Part shown: positions 28,192 through 37,703 of the stretch, one piece after another | Layout of the letters: each line of letters begins with the position of its first letter | How positions within the stretch are numbered: the first letter of the stretch is position 1 | Notes under the pieces: model-generated | The model's database searches: none | What the model was told of the DNA's origin: nothing | The model's input: the letters and a program-made list of their open reading frames with translations, nothing else | Source of the DNA: an uncultured Halieaceae bacterium | GTDB taxonomy: Bacteria; Pseudomonadota; Gammaproteobacteria; Pseudomonadales; Halieaceae | Assembly: GCA_938074135.1 (NCBI GenBank) | Contig: CALJFL010000042.1 | Span: 1 to 51,205, forward strand | Reading direction: 5' to 3' | Length of the DNA stretch: 51,205 nucleotides | Program-made: the position numbers and the translations under genes

Positions 28192-29295
28192 TCAATCACT
28201 TGCGCCAAACGGGCTATAAGGCAAGCCCAACGCCTGCGCGACAGGCTCATAGCAAACCTTGCCTTGCCAGGTATTTACGCCCCGGGCAAATCCGGGGTCG
28301 GCCCGCAGGGCATCCTCACCCGAGATGGCGAGTTGCTCCACATAGGGCAGCGTGCGCGCGGTGAGTGCGAGCGTTGCCGTTCGCGGATAGGCCCCGGGCA
28401 TATTGGTGACGCAGTAATGCACGACATCGTGCTCAACGTATATCGGATCCGAATGAGAGGTGGGGCGAGCGGTGGCGACACACCCGCCCTGGTCAATGCT
28501 GACATCGACGATGACGGAGCCGCTGCGCATGGTTTTGACCATCTCTTCAGTGACCACGTGCGGCGCCCTGGCACCGGCCAGCAAGACCCCGCCCACAACA
28601 AGATCCATTGCGGGAATAGCGCGTGCCACAGAGTCCGGGCTCGAGTCGACAAAGCTGACACCAAGCTGGGCCAGCCTGGGATTGCCATCGAACTTGTCCC
28701 TACGCAGGCCAAACAGTCGCACCCTAGCGCCCATTGCCGCGGCGGTCATGGCAGCATGCTGTCCGACTACGCCGGCGCCAATCACCATCACCTCACCATT
28801 GCTTTCACCCAGGACCGAGCCCAGTTGGGTACCGCTACCGCCATTGAATTTCGCCAGGTAGTAACTGCCCATGGTGACTGACATATTGCCGGCGATCGCA
28901 CTCATCGGTGCCAACAACGGTAATTCGCCGCCGGAATTTTCAACCGTTTCATACGCAACAGCGGTAGTACCGGCACGCAACAGTGCCTCGGTAAGCGCCG
29001 GAGCAACGCCTGCCAGGTGGAGATAGGTAAACAGCGTATTGTCACGCAGGTACGGGTACTCCTGCTCCAACGGCTCCTTGATCTTGACGACCAGATCGCT
29101 GTCCCAGGCATCACCCCCACTGCCTGATTGCGCTCCAACCGCGGTGTAAGCGGCATCGGCGAATCCCGAGCCTACACCCGCTCCCTCCTCGACAATTACC
29201 GTGTGCCCCGCTGCCACCAATCGCTGTGCACCAGCGGGTGTGAGGGCCACGCGGTTCTCTTTGTTCTTGATTTCCCTGACCACACCAACCTGCAT
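28192..29295 (-). CDS. ald: Alanine dehydrogenase
   Basis: 367 residues. Oxidatively deaminates L-alanine to pyruvate with NAD+. The N-terminal VGVVREIKNKENRVALTPAG, substrate-site KIKEP, THLHLA-like TYLHLAG and NAD-binding VMVIGAGVVGQHAAMTAAAMGARV are characteristic, as is DVSIDQGGC and the late NMPGAYPRTAT. ATG 29295 has GGGAGGC 6 bases upstream. Alanine dehydrogenases are usually induced for use of alanine as carbon or nitrogen source. A single-gene unit convergent with dnaE2. Confidence 0.96.
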   Translation of the reverse strand: MQVGVVREIKNKENRVALTPAGAQRLVAAGHTVIVEEGAGVGSGFADAAYTAVGAQSGSGGDAWDSDLVVKIKEPLEQEYPYLRDNTLFTYLHLAGVAPALTEALLRAGTTAVAYETVENSGGELPLLAPMSAIAGNMSVTMGSYYLAKFNGGSGTQLGSVLGESNGEVMVIGAGVVGQHAAMTAAAMGARVRLFGLRRDKFDGNPRLAQLGVSFVDSSPDSVARAIPAMDLVVGGVLLAGARAPHVVTEEMVKTMRSGSVIVDVSIDQGGCVATARPTSHSDPIYVEHDVVHYCVTNMPGAYPRTATLALTARTLPYVEQLAISGEDALRADPGFARGVNTWQGKVCYEPVAQALGLPYSPFGASD

Positions 29296-29401
29296 GGCAA
29301 CGCCTCCCGCCTGACATCTGCTAAATCAGAGTCAGCAGTTCAGACGATTACAGCCCTGCATGCCTTAATCGGGATCAAGAAAAACGCTATTGCAGGAGAA
29401 G

Positions 29402-29430
29402 AAACTGCCGCCGGGGATCGGCGGCAGTTT
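29402..29430 (-). terminator. Rho-independent terminator after the peroxiredoxin gene
   Basis: A perfect 11-base stem AAACTGCCGCC / GGCGGCAGTTT encloses a 7-base loop. On the minus strand it ends in TTTCTTCTCC, a T-rich tail. It lies 22 bases past the peroxiredoxin stop and separates it from ald. Confidence 0.85.
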
Positions 29431-29452
29431 AAAGGTGAATGGGCTGAGACTA

Positions 29453-30025
29453 TCAGCCAACAAAGGCCAGACGCGGCTCAGAGACACCTTCAGCCTCTAC
29501 ACCCTTGAGATACGCCAGCATGGTGTCAGCGTCGGAAACCTCGAAGGGATCAGTCGGGCAGTTATCGCCAAACTCAGGCTCAACAAACATTTTATCAATA
29601 GTGCCATCATCAACGACCATGGAGTAACGCCAGGAACGCATGCCGAAACCGATATTCGACTTGTCCACCAGCATCCCCATCTTGCGGGTAAATTCACCAT
29701 TGCCATCGGGCAGTAGGGAGACGTTCTTATTACCCTGCTCCTTACCCCACTTAAACATAACAAAGGCATCATTCACCGACACACAGACGATCTCATCAAC
29801 CCCCAGGGCGCGGAACTCGTCGTACAACTCCTCATAGCGCGGCAGGTGATTGGACGAACAGGTCGGCGTAAACGCGCCGGGCAGCGAAAAGACAACAACT
29901 TTCTTGCCGCCGAAGATATCTTCGGTGGTCTTGTCTTCCCAACGATAGGGGTTATCTCCGGCAACAGACTCGTCACGAACACGGGTCTTGAACACTACAT
30001 GAGGTACACGGTTACTAACTGTCAT
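29453..30025 (-). CDS. Prx5-type peroxiredoxin
   Basis: 190 residues, cytoplasmic. The peroxidatic Cys56 lies in [14 protein letters not shown], the Prx5 signature, and [17 protein letters not shown] and [15 protein letters not shown] follow as in this subfamily. No glutaredoxin domain is fused, so an external thiol donor is needed. It reduces H2O2 and alkyl hydroperoxides. ATG 30025 has AAGGAGAG 7 bases upstream. An OxyR-like site lies 66 to 102 bases upstream and a strong terminator follows. Confidence 0.93.
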   Translation of the reverse strand: MTVSNRVPHVVFKTRVRDESVAGDNPYRWEDKTTEDIFGGKKVVVFSLPGAFTPTCSSNHLPRYEELYDEFRALGVDEIVCVSVNDAFVMFKWGKEQGNKNVSLLPDGNGEFTRKMGMLVDKSNIGFGMRSWRYSMVVDDGTIDKMFVEPEFGDNCPTDPFEVSDADTMLAYLKGVEAEGVSEPRLAFVG

Positions 30026-30090
30026 AACTCTCTCCTTGGTTAAAATCACATCACGGGAGCTATGATAGTGGCGGCAGTTAAATAGTTAAA

Positions 30091-30127
30091 ATCATATTTT
30101 ATTATTTATATAATAGTTTTTATCTAT
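30091..30127. promoter_or_regulatory. OxyR-like operator upstream of the peroxiredoxin gene
   Basis: Four tetramers spaced by exactly seven bases read ATCA-N7-TTAT-N7-ATAG-N7-CTAT. The OxyR pattern is ATAG-N7-CTAT-N7-ATAG-N7-CTAT: the right pair is perfect and the left pair is degenerate (2 of 4 and 3 of 4). The region is very AT-rich and sits at the usual distance for an activator of the peroxiredoxin promoter. It overlaps the last codon of rlmA. Confidence 0.55.
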
Positions 30128-30948
30128 CGTTGTTCTGGCTGATCTCCTGCCCGCTGCAGAACCGCCAGTTCAAATGCCATTTCCAACGTCATATCCGGCC
30201 GGGTTAACAGGGCCTCTCGCTTCTCCCGATGCCCCCGATGGGCAAAGGGCGTCATGGCGACGATATCCGCCAGGCGCTCGCGATCAAGCGTGATCGTATA
30301 GTCGACCGTGCGAGTATGAAGCGTCTCAAAGTCCTGCTCGGTCACCGGCTCGGCGGCATGGGGCTGCGGGTTGGTATATAGCCCCTGGCGCAAGGACCAT
30401 AGATGGCGCGGTCCTGGAACCACCTTCAGGTAATGGCCACCCGGTACCAGCAACCGACGCAGTTCATCACCGGCGACAGGTGCGAAAACACTCGTAGCCA
30501 GGTCGACGCTGTCCGCCGCCAGTGGCACATTAAATGCGCTGGCCACCGCGAAATGGAGTCTTCCGTGCCGTTTGGCGGCCAGCCGCACTGCCTCCTTTGC
30601 GATATCGATCCCAAAGACTTTAGCTGTCGGCAGACTGTCGGCGATGGCCGCCGTGTAATAACCCTCACCGCAGCCGATATCTACAACAGTGTCGATACCG
30701 GAAATCTCCGCCAACAGCGCTTGCAAGCCTTTAGCCAACGGCTCGTAAAAGCCCGCATCAAGTACTCTTCGGCGCGCCGCTACCATGGTGCGGTCATCAC
30801 CGGGCTGCTTGCTGCGTTTTCGGTTGGAGGGCAACAGGTTCACATAGCCCTCCTTCGCCCGGTCAAATTGGTGGTGCTCAGGACAGGCCAGAGATCGTTC
30901 GTCGGGCGACCAGCAAAGTCGTTGCTGACAATGGGGACAGATCCACAT
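30124..30948 (-). CDS. rlmA: 23S rRNA (guanine-745-N1)-methyltransferase RlmA
   Basis: 274 residues. An N-terminal zinc finger (CPHC at 4-7, then CPEHHQFD) precedes FDRAKEGYVNLLPSNRKRSKQPGDDRTMVAARRRVLDAGFY-type sequence unique to RlmA. SAM motif I is VVDIGCGEGYYTAAIA, and FAPVAGDELRRLLVPGGHYLKVVPGPRHLWSLR is the family C-terminal core. It methylates G745 of 23S rRNA. ATG 30948 (MWICPHC) is chosen on family alignment; upstream ATG 30987 is possible. No strong ribosome site is visible. Confidence 0.92.
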   Translation of the reverse strand: MWICPHCQQRLCWSPDERSLACPEHHQFDRAKEGYVNLLPSNRKRSKQPGDDRTMVAARRRVLDAGFYEPLAKGLQALLAEISGIDTVVDIGCGEGYYTAAIADSLPTAKVFGIDIAKEAVRLAAKRHGRLHFAVASAFNVPLAADSVDLATSVFAPVAGDELRRLLVPGGHYLKVVPGPRHLWSLRQGLYTNPQPHAAEPVTEQDFETLHTRTVDYTITLDRERLADIVAMTPFAHRGHREKREALLTRPDMTLEMAFELAVLQRAGDQPEQR

Positions 30949-31005
30949 TACATCGAGAGCCGTGCTTAAATGAGAGAACCTCAACATAACAGAGATGGCT
31001 GGAAA

Positions 31006-31542
31006 ATGACGATTCAACTAAACACGCTGTTCGTAGCAATGCTGCTGGCTGGAGCTGTGAGGGCAGCGGGCCCCCTGATCACAGACACACCCATCGACGC
31101 CGGGATTATTCCTTATCCTGAGAGTGATCCGGCAATGGAGCGCGAGCTTTCGCGGGCGCTGATAGATACCAATGCCCCTCGCAGTCAGGTACTGATGCAA
31201 ACAACCAGGACCTGGGACGATGGCAGTTTTGCCTACCCTCCCGGCAAGGCAGAGGTGACTGCTGTTCGAATTTCCTTACCGGATGGTCACCAGGCCGACT
31301 ACCACTGCCACCCAATGCCAACCTTCGGTTACATCGCCAGCGGCCGCCTGAGGGTGGATACGCGCAATGGTGACAGCACTGAGTTCAAGGCCGGCGACGT
31401 TGTCAGCGAGGTAATGAACACGCTGCATCGCGGCACCGTGTTGGAAGGCCCGGTGGAACTACTGGTGTTCTATGCCGGCGCCCAAGGTCAGCAAAACACG
31501 TACGTCGAGCAGGAAGAGGGGGTAAGCCCCTGCGAGGGTTGA
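31006..31542 (+). CDS. Exported cupin-domain protein
   Basis: 178 residues. A signal peptide (NTLFVAMLLAGAVRAAG) precedes a small cupin: the metal-binding first motif DYHCHPMPTFGYIASG with G.LR following, and the second motif FKAGDVVSEVMNTLHRG. Two cysteines at the C-terminus may be structural. Cupins bind metals or small ligands in the periplasm; ligand unknown. ATG 31006 has GGA nearby; the longer frame from 30970 overlaps the rlmA upstream region. It is divergent from rlmA and convergent with yejF. Confidence 0.78.
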   Translation: MTIQLNTLFVAMLLAGAVRAAGPLITDTPIDAGIIPYPESDPAMERELSRALIDTNAPRSQVLMQTTRTWDDGSFAYPPGKAEVTAVRISLPDGHQADYHCHPMPTFGYIASGRLRVDTRNGDSTEFKAGDVVSEVMNTLHRGTVLEGPVELLVFYAGAQGQQNTYVEQEEGVSPCEG

Positions 31543-31551
31543 AGCACCCCA

Positions 31552-33165
31552 TCAGTCGACCCGTGGTACCGAGGCCAGCAGCGCACGGGTGTAGGGGTGC
31601 TGCGGACGCGTAAGAATTTGCTCGGCGCTGCCCTGCTCGACCAGTTTGCCGTACTGCATCACCCCGACATGATCGGCCAGCGTAGGCACGATAGACAGAT
31701 CGTGGGTAATAAACAGATATGACACGCCATCCTCGCGCTGCAAGTCCTGCAGCAACTCCAGTACCTCGGCCCTGATAGACACGTCCAGCGCACTGGTCGG
31801 TTCGTCACAAATAATCAACTCTGGCTCCACGGCCAGGGCCCGGGCTATGGCGATACGCTGCAGTTGTCCGCCAGAAAATTCATGGGGATAGCGGCTGGCA
31901 TGCTCAGCCAACATCTGCACCCGCTGCAGCAACTTCGCAACACGCTGCTCGCGCTCGCCGGGCGAACTCGAAACCCCCAGGCTGATCATGCCCTCGGCGA
32001 TAATTTCGCCCACCGTCAGGCGCGGATTCATGGAGGAATAGGGATTTTGGAAAATCACCTGAATACGCTTGCGATAAGGCAGCATCGCTTTTCGCGACAG
32101 GCTATTGAGGGTAGCGCCGGCAAAGCGGATGTCACCGGCGGCGGTGTCCTCCAGCCTGAGTATCGCCCGGCCGAGGGTGGACTTGCCGCTGCCCGACTCA
32201 CCCACCAGTGCATACGTTTCGCCACGGCCTATCGTCAGTGATACGCCATCAACTGCACGGGTGTGATCGACAACCCGCTGCAACACCCCACGCCGAATCG
32301 GGAAGTGCACTTTGACATCGGCCAACTCCAGCAGCGGTTCCACCTTGCGCTCGTCACGAAACCGGGACAGGTCCGGCAGGGCCGCAATCAACTGACGACT
32401 GTACTCCTCCTGTGGCGCATGGAAAAAACTGTCGACACTGGCTCGCTCGATAATTTCGCCGCGATACATCACGCCGACCTCGTCAGCCGTGTTTTTAACC
32501 ACGCCCATATCATGGGTAATCAGCAGCACCGCCAGCTGCCTGGAACGCGTCAGCTCCCTGATCAGTTCCAGCACCTGCTCCTGGATGGTCACGTCCAGGG
32601 CAGTAGTGGGCTCATCGGCGATCAATACATCCGGCTCGCAGGCCAGCGCCATGGCAATCATCACCCGCTGCTGCTGGCCACCGGAGAGCTGGTGTGGATA
32701 GAATTCATAACGCTGCTCCGGCTCGGGGATCCCGACCTCCTCGAACAGGCTTGTCACCCGACGGCGCAGTGCCGAGCCGCCCAGGCTGGTATGCAGGCGC
32801 AGCGTCTCTGCGACCTGATCGCCAACTGTTTGCACCGGGTTCAGTGCCGTCATGGCGTTCTGGAAAATCATTGCCACCTGCCTGCCCCGGATGGATTGCA
32901 TTCGCGACTCCGGTATAGCAAACAGATCCTGACCTTCGACCGACACCTCGCCCGCAGTGATTGCCAACGCCTCTGGCAACAGGCGCATGGCGGCCAGCGA
33001 GGTTACCGACTTACCCGACCCGGACTCGCCGACCAGGGCGAAAATTTCTCCGGCCTTCAACTCGAAGGAAACACTTTTGAGAATCGACTCGCCCGAGTTC
33101 ACAACCTCGACACACAGGTCGCTAACGCGCATAAGGACGCTGCCAGCAGCGTTGTCGGTGCTCAT
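31552..33165 (-). CDS. yejF: Dual-ATPase peptide ABC transporter ATP-binding protein (YejF-type)
   Basis: 537 residues with two complete ABC ATPases in one chain. Each half has Walker A GESGSGKS, an ABC signature (LSGGQQQR then FSGGQLQR) and a Walker B with DEPT (ADEPTTALD then CDEPTSALD). It powers import through YejB/YejE of peptides or peptide-like compounds (microcin C in E. coli). The start overlaps the yejE stop as ATGA. Last gene of the yej operon, with no obvious terminator before the convergent cupin gene. Confidence 0.93.
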   Translation of the reverse strand: MSTDNAAGSVLMRVSDLCVEVVNSGESILKSVSFELKAGEIFALVGESGSGKSVTSLAAMRLLPEALAITAGEVSVEGQDLFAIPESRMQSIRGRQVAMIFQNAMTALNPVQTVGDQVAETLRLHTSLGGSALRRRVTSLFEEVGIPEPEQRYEFYPHQLSGGQQQRVMIAMALACEPDVLIADEPTTALDVTIQEQVLELIRELTRSRQLAVLLITHDMGVVKNTADEVGVMYRGEIIERASVDSFFHAPQEEYSRQLIAALPDLSRFRDERKVEPLLELADVKVHFPIRRGVLQRVVDHTRAVDGVSLTIGRGETYALVGESGSGKSTLGRAILRLEDTAAGDIRFAGATLNSLSRKAMLPYRKRIQVIFQNPYSSMNPRLTVGEIIAEGMISLGVSSSPGEREQRVAKLLQRVQMLAEHASRYPHEFSGGQLQRIAIARALAVEPELIICDEPTSALDVSIRAEVLELLQDLQREDGVSYLFITHDLSIVPTLADHVGVMQYGKLVEQGSAEQILTRPQHPYTRALLASVPRVD

Positions 33166-34532
33166 GCCTCGGCCCTGCGCGCGCTGGTGCGAGGATCAAA
33201 GGCATCGCGGACCAGGTCGGAAAACAGGTTGGCCGCCAGGACGATGGTAAACATGAAGAAGAATGCCCCGGTCAGCGTCCACCAGACAGCGGGCTCGCGC
33301 GACAGTTCGGCCCTGGCGCCATTGATCATATTACCCCAGCTGCCCATCGATGGATCGATACCAACACCGATATAGGACAGTACCGCTTCTGCCAGCACCA
33401 GGGCACTGAAATCCAGCACAAAGGTAATCAGGATGATGTGCACCACATTCGGCAAAATATGCCGGCTAAGGATGCGAATATGACTGACGCCAAAGGCGTG
33501 GGCCGCCTGTACGTAATCGAGCTGACTGATCTTCAGCGTCTCGGCTCGGATCAGCCGGCACAGGGTCGACCAACTGGTTACCCCGAGAATGAAGCACAAG
33601 GCGATGAAACGCGCGTCGGCCTTTTCTATACCCAGGGAAAAGAAATCGGGATTGATATCGATATAGACCTGGAACAGCAGTACCGACGCCGCAATTAGCA
33701 AAATACCGGGGATGGAACTCAAGGTGGTGTAGAGATATTGCACCACGTCATCCACCCAACCTTTGAAATAACCCGCCATAACACCCAGGGTCACGGCAAT
33801 CGGCAGCATGATCAGCGTTGCCAGCGTACCCAGCAACACGCCGGTGCGCACCCCCTTGAGGCTCTGGTAGAGCACATCGGCTCCACCAAGGTCCGTGCCC
33901 AACACATGATAATAATGACTGATTCTGACCAGCCAGACCGCTGCCACCACAATGACGGCCTGGGTCAGCCAGCAGGCATGCCAGGGCAGTGGACTGCGGC
34001 GCAGAAACCACCATTGAGGGAGCACCAGGAGCGCGGCCAGCAGCAAACCGGACAACAAGGCGGACAACGATTTCTGAGCCACGTCCGACCAGCGGTCGGC
34101 GGGGTCTGCAAGGTGTTGTCCCGCATGATTGAGAGGCGGGTAGTCACGTATGTCCCTGCCTTCGCTGTCCTTCATGTTCTGCTTGGCAAAGGACTTCAAT
34201 GCAAACGGCGCGGAATAGGTGCGCTCAAAGCGTTCGCCCATGCCATCCAGCGCCACGTCGAGCACACTGGTGACCTTGTTGTCGTAAAACACCTCGTCGG
34301 TCACGAGGCCTTCCGGTGGCGGCAACTCACGGCGAAAATGCAGGGAATCGAGCAGTGCCACCACTACATAAGTGATGATGACAGTGAACGCCACCATGCC
34401 CAGGGTGGATGAAAAGACCTGCTGCCAGCGCTCCCTTATCTGCGGGTCTCGACGAAGCAGGTAAAAAAACGCAAGCAGCGCTATCACCAGCATGAAGATC
34501 AGCGCGTCGGACCAAAGCACAACAGGTTTCAT
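33162..34532 (-). CDS. yejE: Peptide ABC transporter permease (YejE-type), enlarged N-terminus
   Basis: 456 residues, about 110 longer than usual YejE/DppC. Two N-terminal membrane helices (ALIFMLVIALLAFFYLL and GMVAFTVIITYVVVALL) are followed by a polar loop of about 100 residues (61-165, containing ERTYSAPFALKSFAKQN) and the transmembrane core with the EAA-type loop QAAHAFGVSHIRILSRHILPN that contacts the ATPase. The loop sequence resembles the solute-facing part of other YejE proteins (DYPPLNHAGQH). Works with YejB and YejF. The gap to yejB is 13 bases. Confidence 0.9.
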   Translation of the reverse strand: MKPVVLWSDALIFMLVIALLAFFYLLRRDPQIRERWQQVFSSTLGMVAFTVIITYVVVALLDSLHFRRELPPPEGLVTDEVFYDNKVTSVLDVALDGMGERFERTYSAPFALKSFAKQNMKDSEGRDIRDYPPLNHAGQHLADPADRWSDVAQKSLSALLSGLLLAALLVLPQWWFLRRSPLPWHACWLTQAVIVVAAVWLVRISHYYHVLGTDLGGADVLYQSLKGVRTGVLLGTLATLIMLPIAVTLGVMAGYFKGWVDDVVQYLYTTLSSIPGILLIAASVLLFQVYIDINPDFFSLGIEKADARFIALCFILGVTSWSTLCRLIRAETLKISQLDYVQAAHAFGVSHIRILSRHILPNVVHIILITFVLDFSALVLAEAVLSYIGVGIDPSMGSWGNMINGARAELSREPAVWWTLTGAFFFMFTIVLAANLFSDLVRDAFDPRTSARRAEA

Positions 34533-34545
34533 CGTCCAGTTTGCC

Positions 34546-35523
34546 TCAGTTCAATCGTACCCGGGGATCGGCCCAGGTGTAGGAAATATCGGTCAGGATG
34601 AGCCCGATGATGTAAAGGACGGAGCCGATGAAGACCATGCTGCGGACTATCGCGAAGTCCTGTGAATTGATCGCGTCGAGCATGTAGCTGCCCAATCCGG
34701 GAATGCCGAAGAAAGACTCTATTAGCAGACTACCCATGAACAAAGCCGGTATCACCACCACGACGCCGGTCAGAATGGGAATCAGGGCATTGGGCAGTAT
34801 GTGACGAAACAGTATCGTCAGCTCCGAGCAGCCCTTGGCGCGCGCTGTGCGCACATAGTCCTGGGTAGACTCCTCCAAAAATAGTGTCCGGTACCAGCGC
34901 GCCCCGGTCCCGATACCCGCGACCACACCGACCAGCACCGGCAGGATCAGAAACTTCCAGGGCTCACCGGTGGCACTGAAACCCGAAATCGGCACCAGCT
35001 GCCAGGATTTGGCCACCAGATACTGCCCACCGATAATGTAGAACAGATAGGAAATGGACATCAGCGCGACAAATACCAACACCGCCCAGCGGTCCAGCCG
35101 CGTCCCATGAAACATAACCACCATTAACGCGACGCTGATATTGATGCCTATACCGACGATAAATGTCGGCAGTGCCACGGCGAGGCTGGGCCACATCCGC
35201 GTGGAAACATCGGTAGTGATATCCCGGCCACTCTCAGAACGACCAAAATCGAAGGCGAACAGCCTGACCGACTTGCTGTAGAAAATGGTATCGGTAATCG
35301 ACGCCAGGCCGCTGACCTCTTCGTTGATAAACAGCGGTTTGTCATACCCGTTTTTGCGCTTCCAGCTCTCGATCGCTTCGGGCGTGACATATTTCTCACC
35401 GAGCTGGGACACTGCCATGTCATCCGGGGAATTAACCACAAAAAACAAGGCAAAGGTCAGCAGGTTGACGCCCACAAGAATAGGAATGGCATACAACAAG
35501 CGTCGGACAATATAGGCAAACAT
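34546..35523 (-). CDS. yejB: Peptide ABC transporter permease (YejB-type)
   Basis: 325 residues, DppB/YejB fold with six membrane helices. The N-terminus FAYIVRRLLYAIPILVGVNLLTF is typical. The EAA loop is QDYVRTARAKGCSELTILFRHILPN. A periplasmic loop (about 50-105) contains the YejB-like segment FDFGRSESGRDI. It pairs with YejE as the channel. It follows yejA by 8 bases. Confidence 0.93.
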   Translation of the reverse strand: MFAYIVRRLLYAIPILVGVNLLTFALFFVVNSPDDMAVSQLGEKYVTPEAIESWKRKNGYDKPLFINEEVSGLASITDTIFYSKSVRLFAFDFGRSESGRDITTDVSTRMWPSLAVALPTFIVGIGINISVALMVVMFHGTRLDRWAVLVFVALMSISYLFYIIGGQYLVAKSWQLVPISGFSATGEPWKFLILPVLVGVVAGIGTGARWYRTLFLEESTQDYVRTARAKGCSELTILFRHILPNALIPILTGVVVVIPALFMGSLLIESFFGIPGLGSYMLDAINSQDFAIVRSMVFIGSVLYIIGLILTDISYTWADPRVRLN

Positions 35524-35531
35524 CTATTTTC

Positions 35532-37703
35532 CTAGCGTACGGTTTGGTTTTGTCTGCGCCGATAGGCAGTCACGCCCGGCAGAACCATGGCGGCGAGCAA
35601 AAGCCCGCCTGCAAATAGCGGCCAGGTCACCGGGTCATTCCATTGCGCCTGCTTTTGCGCCCTTTTTTCGGGGTCCAGCCGCAGGTACTTGAGCGTACCC
35701 TTGGAAATACCGTGGCGCTTGGTGTTATGGACCCAGCTGTTGTTCAGGTAGATTTCTTTCGGAAAATAGGCGTTGAGCCAAACCGCATCCCTGCGGAATA
35801 GCTCTACCATGCGCGCCACCAGTTTGGCGCGCTCCGGTCCTGGATGCAGCAGACGCATTCTGGTAAACAAGGCGTCAAATTCAGGGTTCTCATAATTGGA
35901 GTTGTTGGATCCGTCACACTGACAAACCAACGGACTCTCAGGGCCATACAGCAGGAACAGGAAATTCTCGGGGTCCGGATAGTCCGCCAGCCAGCCGTAG
36001 GAGTAAATCTGGCTGTTACCGGTCAACAATTTCTCGCGCGTTCTATTCCAGTCCGCCGGCCTGAATTCAACCTGCACACCCAGTGGCTCGAAGGTGCGCT
36101 TCATCCAGTTCATGGACGTGGTGCCAATGGCCTGGGACTGCACGTCCAGGAATATCTTCAGCGGCTCGCCGGTTTTCGCATCACGGCCGTTGGGGTACCC
36201 GGCCTCTGTCATCAGCTGACGGGCATATTCGATAGACTTGCGACGGGGAGCACCGTCTACCCAATCATAGACGTAGGGGTTAATGCCCTCCTCGCCTTCC
36301 AGGTGTCCGGGTATACCCGGTGGAATGAGTGTCTGCGCTGCGATCCCGTTGCCTTTGGCAAAGATCGCCAGATACTCCTCCATGTTGTAAGCAATTTGCA
36401 GTGCCTGCCGCAATTTGCGCTTGTCCTCGCTGTAGCCACCGACCACCGGGTCACGCATATTGAAACCGTAGTAGTAGATACCCGGCTTGACGTCCGGCGT
36501 CATGGTGATTTCCCGGTTGGCGATATCGCCCGACATCTCCAGTCCATCCGGCCCCACCACAAAGGCCTGGTCGAAAACCCCGGTCGTATTGGCATGCACC
36601 TCTCCGGAGCGGTCGTAATAGCCCTGTAAAAACTTGGTCCACAGCGGCAATACCTCTTTTTCCACGGTGAAAATCGCCCTGTCGATGAAAGGCAGGCGTT
36701 TGCCGGCATCATCCAGCAAGCCCTTTTCGGCGTCGCCCGGGGCACCCTCGCTGGGATAGAAATCGGCGCGGTAATTGGGATTGCGCAACAGCACGATCTC
36801 ACTATTGGGGTTATTTTCTACCATCATGTAGGGGCCGCTGCCCACCGGCCACCAGTCCATGGTCAGATTGCGTTCGGCAAACCCCGGGTTGTGGTAGAAG
36901 CGGTCGGCCTCCGGCGGAATCGGGGCAAAAAACTGCATGGCAAGCCAGAATTCAAACTGCGGGTAGACGCCATTGATGGTGATCTGCAAGCGGTGATCAT
37001 CAACAACCTGCAAACCGTCGAAAGAGAAATCATCGAGGTCCAGCCAGCCCGACCTCTCAACCTCACCCACTGTGTCCGAAAAGTCCTGCATGCCCACGAT
37101 ATACCGGGACATCATCCCGAGCATCGGTGAACCCAATTCGGGATCGGCGAGGCGCTTGATACCATAGGCATAGTCACTGGCAAGCACTGGCCGGGAGCCG
37201 GTTTCTGGAAAGTCATGCATGCTGCGGTAGGCGGATGCCTCAGAGGCGTCGTTGAAAAGGTACAACGGCTCACCGTCTGCGTTTTTGGCAAAGGCCGGGT
37301 GTGGCTGGTAATGGGCATCTTCGCGCACATCAAGGGTGTAACGAGTAAAAGCTACTGCCTCACTACCCTCAGCCACTATCTCACCGTCAGCATCGAGGTA
37401 GCTGACCTGCGGTAACTCGCGGACCCCTGCCGCCACCAGCTCATAGGGGCGCTTCAAGAAGTGGTAACCCAGAGGCGCCTCATAGATTTGCGCGAGAAAA
37501 AGGCTTTCGTCGGTGGCGTAGGAAAGCGCGGGGTCAAGGTGCTTGGGTGGCCGACTCATCACCGACTGATAAACAGCTTCCCCTTCCAGTGTCGGGGGAT
37601 GCGGGTTATTCCACGGCACCTCACCACAACCGGCAAGCAACAGCACCAGGGCAATCAGGTAGGGCCTGCAATCAGCGGCTGCGGTCGATGGCACTATTGT
37701 CAC
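35532..37703 (-). CDS. yejA: Yej-type peptide-binding lipoprotein with C-terminal membrane anchor
   Basis: 723 residues, SBP_bac_5 (family 5 solute-binding). The N-terminal signal ends in LLLAGC, so the mature protein should be lipidated. Family features include HLDPALSYATDES, the FYHNPGFAERNLTMDWWPVGSGPYMM segment and NWMKRTFEPLGV. Unusually a final hydrophobic helix (WPLFAGGLLLAAMVLPGVTAY, about 700-720) is followed by the basic tail RRRQNQ, predicting a second, C-terminal anchor. GTG 37703 has GAGG nearby and overlaps the stop of the CPXCG gene. The substrate is a peptide by family. Confidence 0.88.
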   Translation of the reverse strand: MTIVPSTAAADCRPYLIALVLLLAGCGEVPWNNPHPPTLEGEAVYQSVMSRPPKHLDPALSYATDESLFLAQIYEAPLGYHFLKRPYELVAAGVRELPQVSYLDADGEIVAEGSEAVAFTRYTLDVREDAHYQPHPAFAKNADGEPLYLFNDASEASAYRSMHDFPETGSRPVLASDYAYGIKRLADPELGSPMLGMMSRYIVGMQDFSDTVGEVERSGWLDLDDFSFDGLQVVDDHRLQITINGVYPQFEFWLAMQFFAPIPPEADRFYHNPGFAERNLTMDWWPVGSGPYMMVENNPNSEIVLLRNPNYRADFYPSEGAPGDAEKGLLDDAGKRLPFIDRAIFTVEKEVLPLWTKFLQGYYDRSGEVHANTTGVFDQAFVVGPDGLEMSGDIANREITMTPDVKPGIYYYGFNMRDPVVGGYSEDKRKLRQALQIAYNMEEYLAIFAKGNGIAAQTLIPPGIPGHLEGEEGINPYVYDWVDGAPRRKSIEYARQLMTEAGYPNGRDAKTGEPLKIFLDVQSQAIGTTSMNWMKRTFEPLGVQVEFRPADWNRTREKLLTGNSQIYSYGWLADYPDPENFLFLLYGPESPLVCQCDGSNNSNYENPEFDALFTRMRLLHPGPERAKLVARMVELFRRDAVWLNAYFPKEIYLNNSWVHNTKRHGISKGTLKYLRLDPEKRAQKQAQWNDPVTWPLFAGGLLLAAMVLPGVTAYRRRQNQTVR

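Noticed and set aside
32263..33375. A 370-codon open frame on the plus strand opposite yejF/yejE.
   Set aside because: The minus strand has two intact ABC ATPase cassettes; the opposite frame is low-complexity and Gln/His/Leu-rich as expected of an antisense shadow.
33738..34412. A 224-codon plus-strand frame opposite yejE, rich in His and Gln.
   Set aside because: Composition is that of antisense to membrane-helix codons; no start signal and no family features.
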